A stretch of DNA of 64,000 nucleotides from Corinectria fuckeliana (taxonomy: Eukaryota > Ascomycota > Sordariomycetes > Hypocreales > Nectriaceae): positions 62,001 to 126,000 of the forward strand of contig WPDH01000063.1 in assembly GCA_019137255.1 (NCBI GenBank), in the 5' to 3' direction. The notes beneath the pieces are model-generated. The model was not told the DNA's origin. It saw only the letters and a program-made list of their open reading frames with translations, and ran no database searches. Below are positions 24,311 to 34,831 of the stretch, in pieces. The translations under genes and the position numbers were made by a program. The stretch's first letter is position 1. Each line of letters begins with the position of its first letter.

Positions 24311-24368
24311 ACTCGGCCGAGTGAATTGTCCGTCAGATTTCGGCTCCGTGACGAGCAGGACGGACAAT
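24311..24368. promoter_or_regulatory. Palindromic CGG-type element and 10-bp inverted repeat upstream of the FAD monooxygenase
   Basis: ACTCGGCCGAGT at 24311-24322 is a perfect 12-bp palindrome with back-to-back CGG triplets. It is followed by a perfect 10-bp inverted repeat, ATTGTCCGTC at 24325-24334 and GACGGACAAT at 24359-24368, separated by 24 nt. A further ACTCGG lies at 24381. CGG triplets in inverted or everted order are typical sites for Zn2Cys6 transcription factors. The regulator is unknown. Confidence 0.45.
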
Positions 24369-24822
24369 CTCATTGGCCGGACTCGGCATCCTACTGATCT
24401 CACACGGAGATTATTAGCCCGACTCGTACCGGAATAGTTATAGTCTTGAAACTTACTGATTGGATAAACGAGGCCAAATATTCTCGGTGAATTGTATGAT
24501 TGCCTCCGGCTTGTTGACTGAGGCTGTGCAGTCTTGCTGTGACAACTGGCTTCTGATATTAGCGTGAAGCATTCATAGGTTATGCTGACAGCCTGACACG
24601 TGAGTCGTCCAAGCAGATGGAAGAAAACATCGCATAGAAGACACTACAAGCCAGTCCTCAATACTTCCCAATTGTCGACTAGTTTGACAGTGTTGTGACT
24701 CAGGCATCGGCCTATCCGAGCTCAATTCAAGAGAAGTAGAACTGTACTAGAATTAGCAGTCTACTCGCTGTCAAGCCGGACTTCATCCCATTCTGGACTC
24801 CTCCGCCTTGATCTGGTCAAAG
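24369..24822. other. Divergent intergenic region
   Basis: Lies between the divergent FAD monooxygenase and the patatin-type pseudogene. Apart from scattered CGACTCG motifs near the monooxygenase side, I see nothing. Confidence 0.35.
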
Positions 24823-26822
24823 ATGAGCTGAATCGCAAAGACAGAAGCCCCCACCAGCCCGCTGAGGGTCCTCTCTCTTGGCAAGTCACCGCACTCTCTA
24901 AGATACCCTGCTACTAACTACTTGTGCTGCAGATGGAGGAGGCGTTTGTGGTATATCCAGCCTCTTGATCCTAGAAAATAACAATAACATGGAGAATCTC
25001 AGTGACACACAGGGCCTTTATCGAGTACCGAAGCCATACGAACAGTTTGACCTGAGGTGGTACGAGCACTGGATTGTACGCCTATCTATCTGTCTTGCTG
25101 GTCCCGGTCTGGCTGAGTTTCCAGAATTGTTGCCATTATGCTTGGGAGGTTGGCCATGTCAGTCGACGAATGCATATGAGCGTACAGAGAGATGGCACAA
25201 TACGCTTTCACTCCGAACAGGATCACCGTCCGGAGCGTTCTCTGCAAAAATACTAGAGATAGCCATCAAAGACACAGTTAGGGAGTTTGGTTTAGACCCA
25301 AATCGTGTGGTCCAACGGACCCGGGGCAAGTCAACTGCAGAGACTTGCCACATGGCATGAGAGTTTCGTGATAACTCTTGCACAAATACGTATGTTCTCG
25401 AACCATCAGAGACCCCGATCAATGAATTAACATCCTGCAGCGTTGTACTAGCAATAAAAAAAGCGAATGCTGACGCACCGCCGACCCTCTTCACCATCTA
25501 TGACACGTCTGCTAGTTTCGACGGTTGTACGAGTGACGTCAGCAGCTACAACCTTCTTCAAGTCAACCAAAGTCGGCCGAGATGGCGTTGAGTATATTGA
25601 TGAACGATTTGGGCACAACAACCCAACGGAGGAGTTGATCCAAGAGGCCAGCGCCAGTTTCCAACGCAAAAGGAAATGATAATCCTCAGTATTGGTACCG
25701 GCCTTTGGAGGCACTGGAACCATCTGAGATACTAGGAAGTCTATTCTCAAGGCGCCCAAGAGAATGATCGTGTCCTCCAACCAGATTGACTTCAAGCTCA
25801 AGGCCAGGTTTGGCAACAGCGGGCAGTACTTCCAGTTCAACGCCAACCGTGGATTAGACGTCACATTATCTGATTAGGAGAAGTCGAGTGCTATCTCTGC
25901 GCACACGCGAAATTCCTTGGCGGAGAGCCAGGTCGAGATACAGAGGTTTGTCGATCCCTTTGCTAGTGTCAAAAAACCCTACGCAGACCCTATAAGAGGC
26001 TTGCCAATGAGTGAGTTATAGCATAGCCTACTTCAGATAGTCGTGAAAACTAACACCAAGGAAGATGTCGCTGTGCATGACATCCTGCTCCTCCGGAACA
26101 CCCGCTCCGTGGTATTGGAGGGGAACAATCGTCACATGTTGCGCTCGCAGTGTCAGCTCGCACTGGCATACAGGGACAGCGGACAGGTAAGATTCACACT
26201 ACAACTCCAGGGGCACCTGGTGGAAATTGAGAGCAAGGCCTTACCCGAAAACATCTCTAATGGGTCAGCTCTTCAGCACGAGCTAGCACGATCGTACAGA
26301 ATGGAAGGGCAGGTCACCAATTCAGTTAGCTTCTTGAACACGTAGTGGAAATGAAACGTAAATTGCTACCAGAAGAGCACCCTAGTCGACTGCTCTGACA
26401 ACGCGAGCTTACATCTGCCTACGCATTGGCCAGGTCAATGAAGCCTACCGTCTACTACAGCACGTAGTAGCACTAACAACTCAAGACGGCATTCTTCACG
26501 AGGAGCACTCAACTCGATTAGCCTCATAGTAAGAGCTTGCACGAGCGTTGCGAGCTCGGGGCCAGATTGATGAAGCAATCCAGCTCCTTGCGTATGTAGT
26601 GGCAATCTGGAGCAAGGCATTGCCGGAAGAGCACACAGATCGACTAGTACAGCATGAGCTTGCGCAAACCTACAAGATGGGTAGTTAGAGGAAGGACTTC
26701 ACCTACCCGAACAGGGTGTGGCGAAAATGGCGGAGATACTCTCAGAATATCACCCTTTACGACCGTTAGCAGAGAAAGATCTCCAGGAACTATATGAGAA
26801 TAATGATAGCGAGCAAGGATAA
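24823..26822 (+). pseudogene. Patatin-like phospholipase + TPR gene, decayed, nucleotide-binding domain missing
   Basis: The first exon ends in SPLRVLSL, then a 52-bp intron (24881-24932) with GC donor (GCAAGT), a TACTAAC branch site and a CAG acceptor. It restores the patatin oxyanion motif DGGGVCGISS. The lipase Ser box GGTSTG follows in a shifted frame near 25055, with another intron and MLGRLAMSVDECI after it. Later pieces are VTSAATTFFKSTKVGRDG with GHNNPTEE (25530-25630; the DG-type Asp region reads DER) and FNANRGLDVTL (25838). From about 26120 come at least four near-identical 42-residue kinesin-light-chain-type TPRs (QHELARSYRMEGQ). Many stops and shifts break it. Relatives carry an NB-ARC or NACHT domain between lipase and TPR; only about 100 bp remain here. 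Confidence 0.82.
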
Positions 26823-26961
26823 GATGGTTGACAGCTTTGTTGTTTGGCCTAGTGCCTTCTGTTGCTCACACATGCTTAATACACTGAGCCCAATCTCCCT
26901 TTCTGTCAACTTGTACACTTGAAGTTCTCCTAGCGAGTGATTAATCGTGACTTTTCACGCT

Positions 26962-29900
26962 TTAGATCAAGCGAAGAATTTTCTCAGTCTGGGTCAAATA
27001 TTCCGGACGGAAGATATCTGGATGGTGATAGTCGCTGTTCTTCTCAACTGCGTAGTCAAGCGGTGTCTTCCCGTGCACATCGCGCATATCCTTAGACAGT
27101 CCTACCTCGCAGTCAAGAAAGTGCAAGACATCTTCAGTGATGGTGCCTTTGATAGCACACTGATGTAGAATTGTACGACCGTCGTTGTCCTTCGTCTTTA
27201 GATCCACGCCGCACTCTGTCAACAAGGCCATGAGTTCTCTTGTGACACTGTAAGTACCAGCGCATATGTGGCCTAGGCCCAATCCTCGATTGCGAGTTCT
27301 GAACAAGGGATCTGCGCCACCTGAGAAGAGCTGCCGTATTATCAAGACTGGTTTGCCGCCTAGGAGAAAATCTCGATTGAGGTACACTGCCAATGGTGAC
27401 AGTCCCGCATCGTCCGGGGCGTTGACATCCAACTTGCAATAATCCAGGAGGTATCGAATCACTGCAAGGTCAATGTCTCCGCTGCTGCTCAGGAGATGAT
27501 GAAGTAGGTTCCGACCGTACTTGTCTTTCGACATCATAAGAGACAAAATACTCTCATTGTCTATATGACGTAACAGAGGCATGATGAGTTCTCCCCCATT
27601 TTTCGCTGCGTAGTGTAGAGCGTTCAGTCCGTCAGCGTCGGTATCTGCCACACTCGCACCATGCTCTAGGATCTTGACAACTGAATCCTCGTCTCTCTTC
27701 CAGCAGGCTAGATGCAAAGGAGTAATACCGGAAACATCTTGAACGTTAACGTTCGTCGAGTGGTGATGCAAGAGTAGAGAGAGAATAGTTGACCTGTCCG
27801 CCTCTATCCTTTCCGCCGCCTGGCAATATTCGTCGTCATCAGAGGTATAACCTATATGTTCAAGTACCAATTCTGTTCGAAAATGGCGATCATTCCAGCG
27901 GTCTACAATGCTTGTCTTGTCCGGGCCGCGCAGATCTCGTTGGACTGCTAAATGGAGAGGAGTTCCGCCGTATTCCGACACCGCGTTCGGATCAGCTCCG
28001 CGATCGAGTAAGAATTTTGTCATTCCGAGTGATCCGGTTACTCTCGTGAAGTGCAAGACTGTAAGCCCCCCTTGTCTTTCAATCATTGCCCCGGTGGGTT
28101 CGGAGCCGCTTTTTCGTATATATCGCAGCTCACCTCCGTCGTACTCGGGCAGCCAGGTCTTCCTTTTCAACCCTGTATCAACCGGGGTTCCGGCGTCTAA
28201 GAAGGTTTGCACGATCTCCCTAGCGCCATTTGACACAGCATTGTGAAAAGGAGTCATGTTGTCACTGTCCACGGTCAATCTGACACCCTGCCTCAGCAGT
28301 AATTGGACGCATCTCGTCCAGCCGTGTTGCACAGCGTGGTGCAGCGGCGACTTCCAGTGCGCATCGTACAGGTTTGCATACACGCCTCTATTCAATAGCC
28401 AGTGTGCACTCTCTTCGTCGTTGTTCTGTGCTGCCCGTAACAGGCAACTACTGGGAATCTTCGAGTGCGAGGACAGCAATGTGTTCAAGAGATACTGGGA
28501 TGGTGAGCCAAGTATAGTATGGCGAACCCAATATCTCGCAGCGTAGTCGTACAGTGGGTAGCGCGGTTTCTGTAGCATTGCACTGCCCGACGAGATGAAC
28601 CCTGCATCAAAAGTAGGAAAAGACAGGTACATGATGTAACAAGACGCCATATCGGTCTCGACAGTGGGAAACCGGCTGTCTTTGGTCCTCTCGAAGTACT
28701 CCTGAACTGTGTAATGGATCAAACAGATTATACTTCCTTCTTCAACGACATGAACCAATCCCGCACAGGCTGATACCATGTCGTCAATATCTGAGAAATT
28801 ATCCTTGTCGATCTCGGACTCGTCAGGTTCCACAGCGAGCGCCTCCTTGAGTTCTGAGGTCTTCAGCGGTCTCTTGGCACAGGCGATCTATGATAGGACT
28901 TGCTTGGGAAGGTCCGGGAGGTCTCCAATTTGCCTCTCGATCCTCCTCATAGCTTTGAGATACGTATTGTCGTAACCATCCGGTCCGCTCGGAAGCTTCT
29001 TGATAGCGGTTTTGACAGTCTTGGGCGATTTCAGGCCAATCAAAGATTCGAGATGGAGTCGGGCAAGGAGGAACCTGAGAGTGAGGAATTAAGTAAAGCC
29101 TTGGTGATCGGACCACGGCAGCGAGTAACTCACATTCCGTCAACTGACCGAGCAATTTCAGCAATAATATATTTCTGCAATTCCGGATCCCGAAGAACGA
29201 AGCGTGGTAGTCGGGGTATCTGGCTTCGAGATATATGCGAACGTCGTCTTCATGGGCACGGATCGTCAAATGCGTAGCTCCTACAAACATTCCCATGATT
29301 TCAGGGATGGGCCTTGACGTTACAAATAGATTTGCGCCGGTCGAGTCTCGGACATTGCAAATTGCTGCAAGAACTTCGCTCCAAGTCCCATGAGATAGAT
29401 CCAACTCGTCTAGGGCATCGATCAAGATAAACGCTCGAGAATATAGTGCGGTAACAGACTGGAGGGTTTTCGTGATCTCCTGGGATGACGAGCGTGTTCC
29501 TGTATGCTTGTGCTCGTCATAGAGCGATTTCAAGCTGTCTGGAACAGAAGTCTGAGATTGAGCCATTTGTCTCAGAATAATTGCAAAAAAAGCGTTAACG
29601 GTCTGTTCACCCTGTTGTTTGTAATCGTTGTATGGGTAGGCAATGCCTACGTCACCGCCACTTTGACCATTGCGAAAGCGAGTCGTAAGATGCTCCACGA
29701 CGATTGAGGTGAGTATCGTCTTTCCAGCTACTGGCATACCCGGGCAGAACAGGGTCTGGCTCGCATTGGCTTCCCAATTCTTGAAGTCCGCCGATGTCAG
29801 AAACCACTGGCCCGTTTCTTTGGAACCCTGAGCAAAGAGTTCGCTTTGACAAGTACCGGAGTCGGTTGGGGCAAGCCAATCGAGAATCGTGAGCCGTTCT

Positions 29901-30466
29901 TGATCGTCCAGCCGCTCTTGAAGACGATTAATTCCTTTCTTTGTCGCGATCGCCACCCGGCTGTTCTAGTTTAGCGTCTAAAGTGCACTCCGGAGAAAAA
30001 GTCATGCCTAACTTTGTCATCTGCCCCATAAACGCGTTTAGCATTGTGACATTTGATGTGATGCGTTCTCGAAGCTCGCAGATGACCTGCGGCTCCCATG
30101 TGAGCCGCTTCAAGGTTTGTTTCGCCCTCTGGAGTGCATCGCCTTTGGAAGTCTCTAGTTCATGAAACTCATCGAGTATTCCTTTCAGAGAGCCAAGCAC
30201 CTCACGGCAGCTTTTTGTAATATCCTTTAAGCGTTCTTTGTGGTCGGCATCAAGACCGCACTCGGAGAGAGTGACGTCAACATCTTGAAGAATGATACAA
30301 AAGCTCCTGAACCTGCCAGATGATATGTCAGCAGTAAGGTGTAATACTTCAGGCCACATACTCAGCAGATATGCTATTGAACTGGCCCCTAGCCTCGGTG
30401 AACCTTTTGCGGGTTTTCATGATTGACGATGGCGGTAAAGTCTCGAAGGTTTAGTTCAACGGCCAT
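26962..30466 (-). pseudogene. NACHT-ankyrin NLR-type gene, interrupted
   Basis: N-terminal helical region about 30466-29940 (start uncertain: ATG at 30466 or 30420; intron about 30359-30313). A NACHT NTPase follows, with Walker A CPGMPVAGKT, Walker B LIDALDEL and sensor TSRPIPEI. The winged-helix part (intron about 29137-29077; SELKEALAVEPDESEID) comes next. A 600-residue C-terminal array of about ten ankyrin repeats (TPLHLA, GLNALHYAA) ends at 26962. The ankyrin frame is intact for 623 codons. Breaks: a one-base shift near 29940, another in a C4 run at 29213-29216, and TAG at 28888-28890, exactly where relatives have the Trp of LSWI. Intact homologues are signal-transducing NTPases with roles in non-self recognition. 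The gene is convergent with the patatin-TPR remnant, 140 bp away. Confidence 0.88.
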
Positions 30467-31408
30467 GCTGCCTTCTGTTGCCAGCTATCTCGTGGTATTG
30501 TCTTTGCGTGATGAACTTTGGTGATGCGTCCTAAGCGGAGCTGATCTCATGTGATTACAAGTTGAGTCTGGGCTTACTCCCAGGGTAGATGGATCCTTAC
30601 AAGTCGGTAAGTCAAAAGGGCTGTCACCAACGACAATATATGCTTGAAGTCTAAAGTGCGGGGAATCATGAGTCTCTAGATCATTCCAGGCAGCAACCAG
30701 AACCGATTATCGAGCCACAGCCTCGTCTTTGCGAAAGACGATAAGCAGTGATCTTATTGGCCATGAGCATACTGCGCCCCCTGACGACCACGTCAGCAGC
30801 AGTACCTGACGCAAGTTACACCGGGGCTTTCAGTCAAGAAACGATGAAGGGCTCCAATATCAAGGATTCTTTATCCCATTTACTGTAGAGAGTCAGGCAG
30901 GGCGTCTTGATCAGACTAGATGGTAGGATAACAATAGAAGGAATTTCTGGTATGAGCCTTACCAAGGCCGAGTTCAAACTATACTTTCTAAACTATCTTG
31001 CCCTGATGCCCTGACTGCTCTGCTATTATTAATAGCAAGACTGTGTTTAAGGAGAAGATAAGAGCAAAAGTCAATACAGGCCTGGATATACAGCCCGAAT
31101 AGCACAACTCTTTGAGTTTCGTCTGCTTAGCTTTAGGAGAAAGGAAAATCACGAGTATGCAACCCCCAATCCATCAATCCGAACCCCCCTCTTCTCTTGA
31201 CTCACTGCGCGTTTGCTGCTGTGATAGGAAGAGAGCTTGTCCTATGAAGTTGCTCAGTGCTTTCTGGTGGCCCGTGCATAAGCTGATGTCATGTCAGATC
31301 GCCAAGACAAACGACCTCCTCATAAGCGCTCAACGCAGCTCAGCTTCTCCCGGCCGCCTCTCGCTCAGTAACTCGGGTTCTTCACATACTTGCAAGCAAC
31401 TTCACAAC
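30467..31408. other. Divergent intergenic region
   Basis: Between the NACHT gene and the divergent gene at 31409. The coding frame of that gene stays open upstream to 31112, but the upstream part is compositionally unlike protein and is treated as leader. I see no other feature. Confidence 0.35.
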
Positions 31409-33115
31409 ATGTCTTCTCGCGGCGTCCCAGAGGTGGTGATGAAAAAGGTTGACGAATATGTCGACTCTCTCGCGCCCCAGATCCAGCCCCGCATCGCCTC
31501 CGAGATTGAGGTTTTCCAACAGAAGACCATCGACAGTTTGGAGACCCAGGTCGTCGACGCCTTCCGCTCGCTTTTCAGCAACGACAAGACCGGGCGTAGC
31601 TCTACGGGCGGCTCGAGGGGCCTAAACGACGAGGCTCCGGACTCTTACGGCGGCCAGTCTCTGCCTTTCGCCGACGAGATTGCTAAGCTGACACGCAGCT
31701 TCACCGACATCACCGACGGAGCAAACGATGACCTTCGCGACATTTTTGACATCACCGAAGGTCGCGATGGTCCAGGCGAGACCCGGTCTCGCGGAGGTGG
31801 CTCCCGAGACTCCTCCCAGGGAGCCAAGGGCTTCCTCTCCGCCGCCATCAACGTGGTCCAGGACCATCTGGACAACAACGGCAACAGAGGACAAGGGGGT
31901 CAAGGGTTTGAGCTGGATGGGCTTCTTGGCGTAATCAGCAACACCGTCAAAGACGCCTCGCGCAATCCAGAGGACACAGCGCGCCTCATCAGCCCCGAGA
32001 TCAAGGAGCAAGTCGGCGCCAAGCTACGAGAGCAGCACGCGCCCATCGCCGAGCAGTTTACGCGCATCGCGCTCGGTCATATCAAGCGCTGGCTGCGCGG
32101 CAACACGAGCACGCGGGATCTTGGCGACGGCGTCAAGGGCGAGCTTGAAGACCAGGTCAAGGATCTAGTCAAGGGGCTCGGCGGCTTGTTCGGAAACAAG
32201 AAGCAGTCCAGCGAGGGGTCCTCGGGAGGTTTCGGGGATCGGAATCACGATGGTGGCACGAGAGAAAGCGGTAGCGGCTTCTCCAAAGTCATCAGCGACA
32301 AGCTCAGCACAGGTCTTGCCAGAGTCCACAGGGACGTCCGCCTCGAGTTCCGCAAGATCCTGGGCGGCATCGAGAAGCAGCTGTTCGAGCTGCTCCCTGC
32401 TGCGTTCCAGCGTCCGCTCGAGAAGATTCTCGGCGGCAACCCCTTCGACGCGCAGCTCGACCGCGACGCCTCGTCTCAGGTAGCTGACCGCGGCTTCGGA
32501 GACGACATGAAGGCCGAGCTGGTCACCAAGATCCGCGGCCTCGTGCGCAAGGTGCAGGAGACGCTGCGCGAGAGCGTTCTCGGTGTCGTCAACGGTGGAC
32601 ACCGCAAGTTCGAGCGCGAAAGCTGGGTCTTGGTGCAGAACATGGTGGAGCAGAAGGTGCACAAGTACTTGCCCAACGTGAAGATTTCCGTGCCGGATGA
32701 TATTGGCAATGAGGGTGTAAGTGTCGGAGCGCCGACATCCAGCTCGCAGCTTGGTGGTGGAAACCAGCCAGTGCCTTCTTCACATGGAAGCTATGCTCCT
32801 CCGCCCTCTCATGAACAGCATGGCGGACAGGCGCATACTGAACAAGGATACAACGCTCCTTCGCAATACCAACAACACCAAGATTACCAGCCAAACTATC
32901 ATCAACAGACTCAGGAATATAGGCCTCAACAGTACGAGTCCCATCAAGACTACCGGCCTGGAAACCACCAACCGCCTCAGGAATATCGACCTGACAGTCA
33001 CCAGCCACCCCAGCAGTACCACCCTCAGCAGCACCAGTCGAACCATCCTCAGGGATACCAACATAATCAGAGCTACCAGCAGGGCCAACAGTATGACGAG
33101 AATCCGCCTTACTGA
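31409..33115 (+). CDS. Conserved fungal protein with helical core and His/Gln/Pro/Tyr-rich tail
   Basis: 568 aa from the ATG at 31409. An in-frame ATG at 31112 would add 99 residues, but 31409 follows a pyrimidine/ACAAC leader and begins the conserved-looking part (MSSRGVPEVVMKKVDEYV). The protein has an amphipathic N-terminal helix, Gly/Ser-rich linkers, two long helical segments (residues about 190-260 and 290-400, the latter around a conserved-looking ELLPAAFQRPLEKILGGNPF), and a last 100 residues of HQ/YQ/PP repeats (for example EYRP, HQDY). There is no signal peptide, membrane segment or catalytic motif. Similar proteins are annotated as hypothetical; the function is unknown. The repeat tail suggests a disordered or adhesive region. 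Confidence 0.8.
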   Translation: MSSRGVPEVVMKKVDEYVDSLAPQIQPRIASEIEVFQQKTIDSLETQVVDAFRSLFSNDKTGRSSTGGSRGLNDEAPDSYGGQSLPFADEIAKLTRSFTDITDGANDDLRDIFDITEGRDGPGETRSRGGGSRDSSQGAKGFLSAAINVVQDHLDNNGNRGQGGQGFELDGLLGVISNTVKDASRNPEDTARLISPEIKEQVGAKLREQHAPIAEQFTRIALGHIKRWLRGNTSTRDLGDGVKGELEDQVKDLVKGLGGLFGNKKQSSEGSSGGFGDRNHDGGTRESGSGFSKVISDKLSTGLARVHRDVRLEFRKILGGIEKQLFELLPAAFQRPLEKILGGNPFDAQLDRDASSQVADRGFGDDMKAELVTKIRGLVRKVQETLRESVLGVVNGGHRKFERESWVLVQNMVEQKVHKYLPNVKISVPDDIGNEGVSVGAPTSSSQLGGGNQPVPSSHGSYAPPPSHEQHGGQAHTEQGYNAPSQYQQHQDYQPNYHQQTQEYRPQQYESHQDYRPGNHQPPQEYRPDSHQPPQQYHPQQHQSNHPQGYQHNQSYQQGQQYDENPPY

Positions 33116-33626
33116 GCAGGACACCACATAGGTCTAAGTTTGTTATCAAGGGCAGTGATTATGTCTAGGCCCCATTTGCAGCCAAAACTGGGCTGCCCGG
33201 TGCTCAAATGTCAAGGGACGGAGGTAGTGTCAGTTCAATAAACTACCTCGCCGTGTAAGCATTACTACCTAATTCAGCTCATATGATAGCGTGAATATTT
33301 CATTTCCTAATTGATTTCCTGGTTCGTGTTTAAAGAATTCACATCGAATCACCGTTCTATAGCATTTCGTTTTTCCTTTAACCAACAGCGTGACTGAAGC
33401 AATGTCTTTGACGTATCGAGAGAATCTAGACTCAATCATGATTGTTCTAGACATGCCTTTGGAGTGATTGATATACATAATCAATTTACGTTGTAGTACC
33501 TTCACGAAATATCGACCCTAAGGCCTCTCAATCCCCAGTATGAGTAATTCGAACAAAAACCTTCCAACTAACTCCGATGCCCGCTATTCCTGATGAATGA
33601 AACCAAATACGCAAAGCTGCGCGAAG
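33116..33626. other. Convergent intergenic region
   Basis: 3' flanks of two convergent genes. A 78-codon minus frame at 33269 has no domain and is not called. Confidence 0.35.
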
Positions 33627-34466
33627 CTAATCGCTCCACCTACTCTCGCTTTCTCTCTCGCTCTCTCTATCGTTGCCTTGCTTACGAGAGCCCACCTTCT
33701 TGATTCCGCTGACACTCTGTTTTAGGGAGGTAACGCGGGCGTTGACTCTCTTTCCAGCACGATTGATTTGGTCGTTAAACCCTTTCTCCAGACGGGTAAA
33801 TCGGTCATTGGCTCCCCGTTCGATGGCGACGCCTCTATCTGTGACGCTCTGCTCCATTCGGGCATACCCTTCACGCATGCGGCTATTGGATTGCGTAGTA
33901 AATGTCGACAAGGCCTTCTTACGCTTCTCAACGGCTACACTCACGCTATTGAGCTGCCGCTGGACAATAGAAGCCTGGGCCTGGGCCTGATCCTCATCAT
34001 CTTGAGTTTCCACGGACTGACCCGATCCGACCACATGGGGTTGAGGATCGTAGACTTCCTTCTCAACCATATCGACATGCCCAGCCTGAGCAGGCCAGGT
34101 TTGGGGGCCACAGACCTCTTTCTCGACTCTATCGCCGCTGGGTCTATGGTGGTAAAGTTCTTTGTCGGATGTATCGACATGCCAAGCCTGAGCAGCTTGG
34201 ATGCCTGGGCTGTAGACCTCTTTCTCATCTTCGTTATCGGAGACTTCTTGTCGGACATGAACCTCTTTCTCCTCGGCTGTCTTGTCGAGTTGAGTGACCT
34301 CTTTGTGGGTGTCTTCGCCGTGTCGGCTGGAGCCAGCATTGCCATCTATGGGCGTAGGAGGAGTGAGAATGATCTGGATGGGGCGCACGCCAGGAACAGA
34401 TGGTGCCTGATTTTGATGGCATGATGAGGCGGCCTCGGCCGCAGAAGGCTGACGGGACTGGGACAT
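33627..34466 (-). CDS. Unrecognised hydrophilic protein with internal repeats
   Basis: A single frame of 279 aa that I do not recognise. Residues about 70-155 hold four degenerate units, each with an EKEVY/C or DKELY core (EKEVYSP, DKELYHH, EKEVCGP, EKEVYDP) about 24 residues apart. Two related QAxHVD segments also occur (QAAQAWHVD, PAQAGHVD). The C-terminal 110 residues are predicted helical and coiled-coil-like (REGYARMEQSV, RFTRLEKGFNDQI), ending in an Arg/Glu/Ser-rich tail encoded by a CT-rich tract. No signal peptide or membrane segment is visible. Codon composition fits a real gene, but expression is unproven. Confidence 0.6.
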   Translation of the reverse strand: MSQSRQPSAAEAASSCHQNQAPSVPGVRPIQIILTPPTPIDGNAGSSRHGEDTHKEVTQLDKTAEEKEVHVRQEVSDNEDEKEVYSPGIQAAQAWHVDTSDKELYHHRPSGDRVEKEVCGPQTWPAQAGHVDMVEKEVYDPQPHVVGSGQSVETQDDEDQAQAQASIVQRQLNSVSVAVEKRKKALSTFTTQSNSRMREGYARMEQSVTDRGVAIERGANDRFTRLEKGFNDQINRAGKRVNARVTSLKQSVSGIKKVGSRKQGNDRESERESESRWSD

Positions 34467-34831
34467 GTCGAAAATGACCTCAACGCGCTTCTCGAGGCTG
34501 GAAATCGAAATTCACGTCTTACCTCGTACACGTCTGTGCATGTTGATATTCTAAGCCAAAGCTAGACTAGACTAGGCTCTTATATCCTAGTTGATTAGGT
34601 AAGGCAAGGTGGTATTTGTGATTGTCACCATCTAGGTAATCCCTGCGATGCAGTAGGAGTTGCTCGTACGATAGCGCACGTCTGATCAGGTGGCTTTAAC
34701 AGTCGTCTACTTGTGGGACTTGATTCAACTACAAAGAAATGCAGCAAAATCAAAGCTCGAGCGGGACGCCTATTCCCAGGTCCTGCTATCGCATACATCT
34801 ATAATCGCAGGACTTCGAAGCGTTGTATATC
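34467..34831. other. Short intergenic stretch
   Basis: Upstream of the repeat protein and downstream of the peroxidase, with no feature seen. Confidence 0.35.

Noticed and set aside
31112..31408. N-terminal 99-codon extension of the His/Gln-rich protein
   Set aside because: The extension is Cys/Ser-rich and unlike the rest. The ATG at 31409 begins the conserved-looking helix.
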